Shown: piece after piece, positions 5,525-11,388 of the stretch
Position numbering within the stretch: position 1 is the first letter of the stretch
Layout of the letters: every line of letters begins with the position of its first letter
Source of the DNA: Pseudomonadota bacterium
GTDB taxonomy: Bacteria; Pseudomonadota; Gammaproteobacteria; Burkholderiales; Burkholderiaceae_E
DNA length: 11,388 nucleotides
Assembly: GCA_023388075.1 (NCBI GenBank)
Contig: JAEWGX010000043.1
Span: 1-11,388 of the forward strand
Direction of reading: 5' to 3'
Made by a program: the position numbers and the translations under genes
The notes under the pieces: generated by a model
Seen by the model: only the letters and a program-made list of their open reading frames with translations
Databases searched by the model: none
What the model was told of the DNA's origin: nothing

Positions 5525-6607
5525 TCAGGCCGGCGTGTGCTCGTACGGATACGAGCCCAGCAGCTTGAAGAACGCGGCCTGGGCGCGAATCTCGCCAAGG
5601 GCGGCCGCCACGGCGGCATCCTGCTCGTGGCCGATCAGGTCGATGTGGAAGTAGTACTCCCAGTTCCCCTGCCGGGCGGGGCGGGACTCGAAGCGCTTCA
5701 TCGAGACGCCATGCCGCGCCAGTGGCTCGATCAGGGAGTGCACGGCCCCCGCGCGGTCGGGAACGGAGAGGATGACCGAGGTCTGGTCGCGACCGGTGGG
5801 CGGGCTCCGGTAGCGCCCGATCACGAGGAAGCGCGTCCGGTTGAGCGGATCGTCCTGGATGCCCGAGGCGATCGCCTCGAGGCCGTAGAGCTCCAGGGCG
5901 AGGTCGCCGGCGATCGCGGCCACGGTGGCGTCCTCCGCCGCGAGCCGCGCCCCTTCGGCATTGCTCGCGACCGGTACGCGCTCCAGTTGCGGGACGTTGC
6001 GGTTCAGCCAGTCGGTGCACTGGGCCAATGCCTGGGGATGGGCACATACCTTGCTCACTGCCGAAGCTTCCCCACCCAGCGACATCAGATTGTGGCGAAC
6101 CCGCACGGTCACTTCGCTTGCGATGAGCAGCGGACTCGACAGGAACAGGTCGAGGCTGCGGTTGACGGCGCCTTCCGTGGAATTCTCCACCGGTACGACG
6201 CCGAAATCCGCGGCCTCGGCTTCGGTCGCGCGGAACACCTCGTCGATCGTGGGGCACGGCAGGCCGTCGACCTCGGCGCCGAAGTGCTGACGCATCGCCT
6301 GCTCGGAGAAGGTTCCCGCCGGACCCAGGTAGGCCACCTTCAGCCGGTGCTCGAGGCCGCGGCAGGCCGACATGATCTCCCGCCAGATCGCCGCGACCGC
6401 GCCGGGCGGCAGCGGCCCGGGGTTGGCGGACTGCAGTCCGGCGATGACCGCCGCCTCCCGCTCCGGCCGGTAGACCGGCGAGCCCTCGCGCTTCTTGATC
6501 TCGCCGACCTCGAGCGCCCGCCGCGCCCGCTCGGAGAGCAGCTCGAGCAATCGCCGGTCGATGTCGTCGATCGCGTCCCGAAGCCTGTCCAATCCGTCCG
6601 CCGCCAT
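5525..6607 (-). CDS. pheA: Bifunctional chorismate mutase/prephenate dehydratase
   Basis: PheA turns chorismate into prephenate and then phenylpyruvate for phenylalanine synthesis. The 360-residue product has an AroQ-type chorismate mutase domain (about 5-88, with RRLLELLSERA and VYRPERE). The prephenate dehydratase domain runs about 90-268, with YLGPAGTFSE, GVVPVENSTEG and the catalytic TRF motif at 258-260. A C-terminal ACT domain (about 275-355) carries GAVHSL and ESRP (307-310), the signature of phenylalanine feedback binding. It is the first gene of the pheA-hisC-tyrA unit. The ATG at 6607 is preceded by purine-rich GGGAG/AGAAGG sequence. In relatives serC lies immediately upstream; here a divergent small gene does. 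Feedback inhibition by Phe is expected from the intact ACT motif (family knowledge). Confidence 0.96.
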   Translation of the reverse strand: MAADGLDRLRDAIDDIDRRLLELLSERARRALEVGEIKKREGSPVYRPEREAAVIAGLQSANPGPLPPGAVAAIWREIMSACRGLEHRLKVAYLGPAGTFSEQAMRQHFGAEVDGLPCPTIDEVFRATEAEAADFGVVPVENSTEGAVNRSLDLFLSSPLLIASEVTVRVRHNLMSLGGEASAVSKVCAHPQALAQCTDWLNRNVPQLERVPVASNAEGARLAAEDATVAAIAGDLALELYGLEAIASGIQDDPLNRTRFLVIGRYRSPPTGRDQTSVILSVPDRAGAVHSLIEPLARHGVSMKRFESRPARQGNWEYYFHIDLIGHEQDAAVAAALGEIRAQAAFFKLLGSYPYEHTPA

Positions 6608-6670
6608 TGCCCTTCTCTCCCTTGCCCCGTGTCCCTGCCTGCGCGGCGATCTTCGATCGGCTCGCCGCGA

Positions 6671-6699
6671 ACTATGTCACACGCCTGTCAGCCGTTGAA
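6671..6699 (-). promoter_or_regulatory. Candidate extended -10 promoter for pheA-hisC-tyrA
   Basis: On the minus strand TTCAAC (6699-6694) is followed after 17 bases by CATAGT (6676-6671), which has a TGA directly before it, forming an extended -10. The transcript would start near 6664, about 57 bases before the pheA ATG. A leader peptide or attenuator is not evident in so short a leader. Confidence 0.45.
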
Positions 6700-6729
6700 C
6701 CACAGAATGCGTTGCAACGACATACCGGC

Positions 6730-7136
6730 ATGAAAAGACTCTCTCTCCTCGCCTCGGCCATCCTCCTGTCCCTGGCCACGACACCGACGCTCGCAACCGC
6801 TCCGCTGCCGAAGCCGACCGAGGACGCCTACGCGCTCGCGTCCCAGGCGCTTGCGGCTGCCGCGCTTCCTTCGGCGACGGCCGCGATCGCGGTCTTGCCG
6901 GCGCCGATCTCCAACGCAAGCCTTGCCGGCACTCTGGCGCCGGCGGCGGAGTCGCAGTTGAAGGTGGCTTCGATCGGCAACGTCCTCGGAACCGGCGGCA
7001 GCGGCGCATCCACCTCGGCTCGTCAGCCCGCGAGCGAGGCGCCCGGCGGGCGCCTGCCGTCCACGCCGGTCGCGCTCGCGGCCCTGCTGCTGATGATCTG
7101 CATCCTGATCGGCCGCCGCAACCGCCCGGAAGACAT

Positions 7137-7140
<4 letters not shown>
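6730..7140 (+). CDS. Small Ala-rich exported protein with C-terminal membrane anchor
   Basis: I do not recognise a named family. The 136-residue product has an N-terminal signal peptide (MKRLSLL, hydrophobic core, likely cut after ATA near residue 24). An Ala/Pro/Ser-rich low-complexity middle follows, with a GTGGSG linker near 87-92, then GRLPSTP (107-113), a hydrophobic helix (114-127) and a basic GRRNRP tail. This layout resembles PEP-CTERM-type sorting tails (Pro-rich motif, helix, arginines), but the exact PEP motif is missing, so a simple anchored envelope protein is equally possible. The frame is open back to 6607, but the signal peptide marks ATG 6730; its ribosome site is weak. It occupies the place where serC usually separates gyrA and pheA, on the opposite strand. 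Its TAG overlaps the gyrA TAG in a CTAG. Being antisense to no known gene and having a coherent signal/anchor layout argue that it is real. Confidence 0.65.
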
Positions 7141-9827
<2,687 letters not shown>

Positions 9828-9867
9828 GGATCTGTGGGCGTGCCTGCGGCGTTGGCTAAATCGTTGA

Positions 9868-9873
9868 ATTTTA
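9868..9873 (-). promoter_or_regulatory. Candidate -10 box of the gyrA promoter
   Basis: On the minus strand TAAAAT (9873-9868) lies in a short AT-rich run, TTTAAAATTC, about 40 bases before the gyrA ATG. A weak TTAGAG could be the -35 box, 16 bases upstream. Weak -35 boxes are known at supercoiling-controlled gyr promoters, so relaxation-stimulated control is possible but is inference only. Confidence 0.4.
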
Positions 9874-9887
9874 AACCATTCAGCCTG

Positions 9888-9896
9888 TGCTCTAAT
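9888..9896 (+). promoter_or_regulatory. Candidate extended -10 promoter for the deaminase gene
   Basis: TGCTCTAAT matches the extended -10 pattern TGnTATAAT with one mismatch. The start would fall near 9903, some 60 bases before ATG 9964. No good -35 is seen. It lies about 15 bases from the candidate gyrA -10 on the other strand, so the two divergent promoters would be very close. Confidence 0.4.
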
Positions 9897-9910
9897 TCCA
9901 CCCAAGGCAT

Positions 9911-9945
9911 CGCGCCGGGCGGACGGCCGCACCGGCCGCGGCGCG
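9911..9945 (+). other. GC-rich hairpin in the leader of the deaminase gene
   Basis: CGCGCCG (9911-9917) pairs with CGGCGCG (9939-9945). Directly inside, CGGCCG (9924-9929) pairs with CGGCCG (9933-9938) over a CAC loop, leaving six unpaired bases (9918-9923) on one side. The structure ends 18 bases before the ATG. No T-tract follows, so it is not an intrinsic terminator. It does not match an S-adenosylhomocysteine riboswitch that I can recognise. Confidence 0.4.
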
Positions 9946-9963
9946 ACCGCGAACCCGAGAGCC

Positions 9964-11316
9964 ATGCACCCTGCCGCACCCGAACAACTGATCCGGCCGC
10001 GCTGGATCGCGCCGGTGACCGACGGCTCGCCTGTCCTCGCCGAGCATGCGGTGCTGGTCCGCGACGGAGCGATCGCGGCCGTCGGCCCGGCCGCGGAGCT
10101 GGCGCACGCCCATCCCGCTGCCACCGCCGTGGAGCTTCCGGGACATCTGCTGGTTCCGGGCTTCGTCAACGCGCACTGCCATGCCGCCATGACGCTGCTG
10201 CGCGGCGCGGGCGACGACCTGCCGCTCGAGTCCTGGCTCGCGGAGCGCATCTGGCCGCTGGAGCGCGCCCTGGTGAGCGACGCGTTCGTGCACGACGGCA
10301 CCGTGCTCGCCTGCAGGGAGATGCTCCTCGGCGGCGTCACCTGCTTCAGCGACATGTACTTCTTCCCGGAGGCGGTCGGCCGCGCCGCGCTCGCGATGCG
10401 CATGCGGGCCGTGCTCGGCATCGTCGTCTTCGATTTCCCGAGCCCCTACGGAGCCGGACCCGGCGACTACCTCAGCAAGGGCCTCGCGCTGCGCGACGAG
10501 CTGCGAGACCAGGCGCGCCTCTCGTTCAGCCTGTCGCCGCACGCGCCCTACACCAATAGCGACGAGACGCTGCGCAGGATCGCGAGCCTTGCCGCGGAAT
10601 TGCAGTTGCCGGTGGCGACCCACCTGCACGAGACCGAACGCGAGGTGAAGGAGAGCCTTGCGCTGCACGGCGAACGGCCGATCGCGCGACTCGAGCGACT
10701 CGGCCTGCTCGGGCCGGAGTTCATCGCCATCCATGCGGTGCACATGAGCGACGAGGACATCGCGCGACTCGCCCGCGCCGGTGCCTCGCTGGTCACGTGC
10801 CCGCACTCGAATCTCAAGCTCGCGAGCGGCATCGCGCGGGTTGGCGCGATGGCCCGCGCGGGCATCAACGTCGCGGTCGGCACCGACGGCGCCGCGAGCA
10901 ACAACCGGCTCGATGTGCTGGCCGAGTCGCGCCTGGCCGCGCTGCTGGCCAAGGCCGAGACCGGCGACGCTGCCGTCTTCGACGCCCACCAGGCGCTGCA
11001 TGCGCTCACCCGTGCCGGCGCCCAGGCGCTGGGGCTCGCGGACCGGATCGGCAGCATCGAACCGGGCAAGCGCGCGGACCTGGTCGCACTGGATCTGTCG
11101 GCGCCCGAATACGGGCCGGTTCTGGACCCGGTTGCAACGCTCGTTCACGCCGCTGGTCGCGAGGCTGTAACGGACGTCTGGATCGACGGCGAGCGTGTTG
11201 TTACGGAGAGACAAATCGCCAATTCGCTGTCGCGTGAAGCCGTCGGAACCGTAGTTCGCGGAAGTCCGCTATGGCACAATCGGCTAGGCGAATTCGTATC
11301 GGGTCGTGCGGTTTGA
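9964..11316 (+). CDS. mtaD: 5-methylthioadenosine/S-adenosylhomocysteine deaminase family amidohydrolase
   Basis: This is a 450-residue cytoplasmic metal-dependent TRZ/ATZ-type amidohydrolase. Family members deaminate the adenine ring of 5-methylthioadenosine and S-adenosylhomocysteine to the inosine forms, linking to methionine salvage. Metal ligands are visible: H71 and H73 in NAHCHAAMTLLRG, H220 in THLHETEREV, and D308 in GTDGAASNN. SPHAPYT (191-197), HAVHMSDED (257-265) and PHSNLKLASG (280-289) are typical of the MtaD branch. The composite metal-dependent hydrolase domain at the end contains GSIEPGKRADLVALDL. ATG 9964 has a weak GAGAG ribosome site and fits the usual N-terminus. The final 25-30 residues look unlike the usual family end. 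In Pseudomonas the equivalent gene also lies close to gyrA and before ubiG. Deaminase of another aminopurine or a related ring compound is the main alternative. Confidence 0.88.
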   Translation: MHPAAPEQLIRPRWIAPVTDGSPVLAEHAVLVRDGAIAAVGPAAELAHAHPAATAVELPGHLLVPGFVNAHCHAAMTLLRGAGDDLPLESWLAERIWPLERALVSDAFVHDGTVLACREMLLGGVTCFSDMYFFPEAVGRAALAMRMRAVLGIVVFDFPSPYGAGPGDYLSKGLALRDELRDQARLSFSLSPHAPYTNSDETLRRIASLAAELQLPVATHLHETEREVKESLALHGERPIARLERLGLLGPEFIAIHAVHMSDEDIARLARAGASLVTCPHSNLKLASGIARVGAMARAGINVAVGTDGAASNNRLDVLAESRLAALLAKAETGDAAVFDAHQALHALTRAGAQALGLADRIGSIEPGKRADLVALDLSAPEYGPVLDPVATLVHAAGREAVTDVWIDGERVVTERQIANSLSREAVGTVVRGSPLWHNRLGEFVSGRAV

Positions 11317-11388
11317 TCTTCACGGTATTTCGATACTTATGGTTCACCGCACTTTGTCCAGGTCTTCTTCAGTTCGAAAGAATCCTGT
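11317..11388. other. Window end with no recognisable gene
   Basis: These 72 bases are less GC-rich than the rest. Two plus-strand frames stay open to the edge, one from ATG 11271 (inside the end of mtaD) and one from ATG 11339. Neither has a Shine-Dalgarno sequence or a product that I recognise. A CACAAT box at 11275-11280, preceded by the GCGGA-AG-TCCGC palindrome at 11258-11269, could be part of a promoter for a gene further right. I would not annotate either frame. Confidence 0.3.

Noticed and set aside
4432..6733. Long plus-strand open frames opposite hisC and pheA
   Set aside because: They mirror conserved minus-strand genes and have Arg/Gly/His-rich composition without domains.
9828..10421. 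N-terminal extension of gyrA
   Set aside because: GyrA proteins begin at the MDQFAKE-like start; the upstream frame is antisense to mtaD.
9892..11214. Minus-strand 440-codon open frame opposite the deaminase gene
   Set aside because: It covers the clearly real mtaD gene on the other strand, has low-complexity composition and no motif.

Overview
The window comes from a high-GC proteobacterium, about two-thirds G+C by eye. A beta- or gammaproteobacterium is most likely. The evidence is the gyrA-(serC)-pheA-hisC-tyrA gene order known from Pseudomonas and relatives, an mtaD-type deaminase divergent from gyrA, a TctA-type carboxylate transporter, and an AroQ-type bifunctional PheA. I cannot name the genus.

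Left part (1-3447, accessory): this begins with the 3' end of a tripartite tricarboxylate transporter gene (tctA family). It converges, across a strong hairpin, on a small gene (404-712, minus) for a secreted protein made of a signal peptide and nearly six 13-residue repeats. Upstream of that gene lies an AT-rich stretch with a candidate promoter and a palindromic operator-like site. Next is a class II aldolase/decarboxylase of the OtnC (YgbL) type on the minus strand, only 30 bp from a divergent HAD-family hydrolase (haloacid dehalogenase type II-like), then a 3-hydroxyisobutyrate dehydrogenase-family NAD(P) oxidoreductase on the plus strand. Together these suggest uptake and breakdown of hydroxy-acids or sugar acids, but the kinase and isomerase of the known OtnC pathway are not in view.

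Middle part (3455-6607, minus): pheA, hisC and tyrA are tightly packed and read in that order. They convert chorismate to phenylpyruvate and prephenate, carry out aromatic or histidinol-phosphate transamination, and dehydrogenate prephenate or arogenate. hisC and tyrA overlap at TGATG. A candidate promoter with an extended -10 lies upstream of pheA.

Right part (6730-11388): where serC would be expected there is a small plus-strand gene for an Ala-rich exported protein with a C-terminal membrane anchor. Its stop codon overlaps the gyrA stop (CTAG). gyrA (minus) encodes a full DNA gyrase subunit A with Thr at position 83. It is divergent from an amidohydrolase of the 5-methylthioadenosine/S-adenosylhomocysteine deaminase family (mtaD), whose short leader can fold into a GC-rich hairpin. 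The last 72 bases hold no recognisable gene.

The most unusual item is the repeat protein at 404-712. Its peptide units are almost identical, while their codons differ mainly at synonymous positions.
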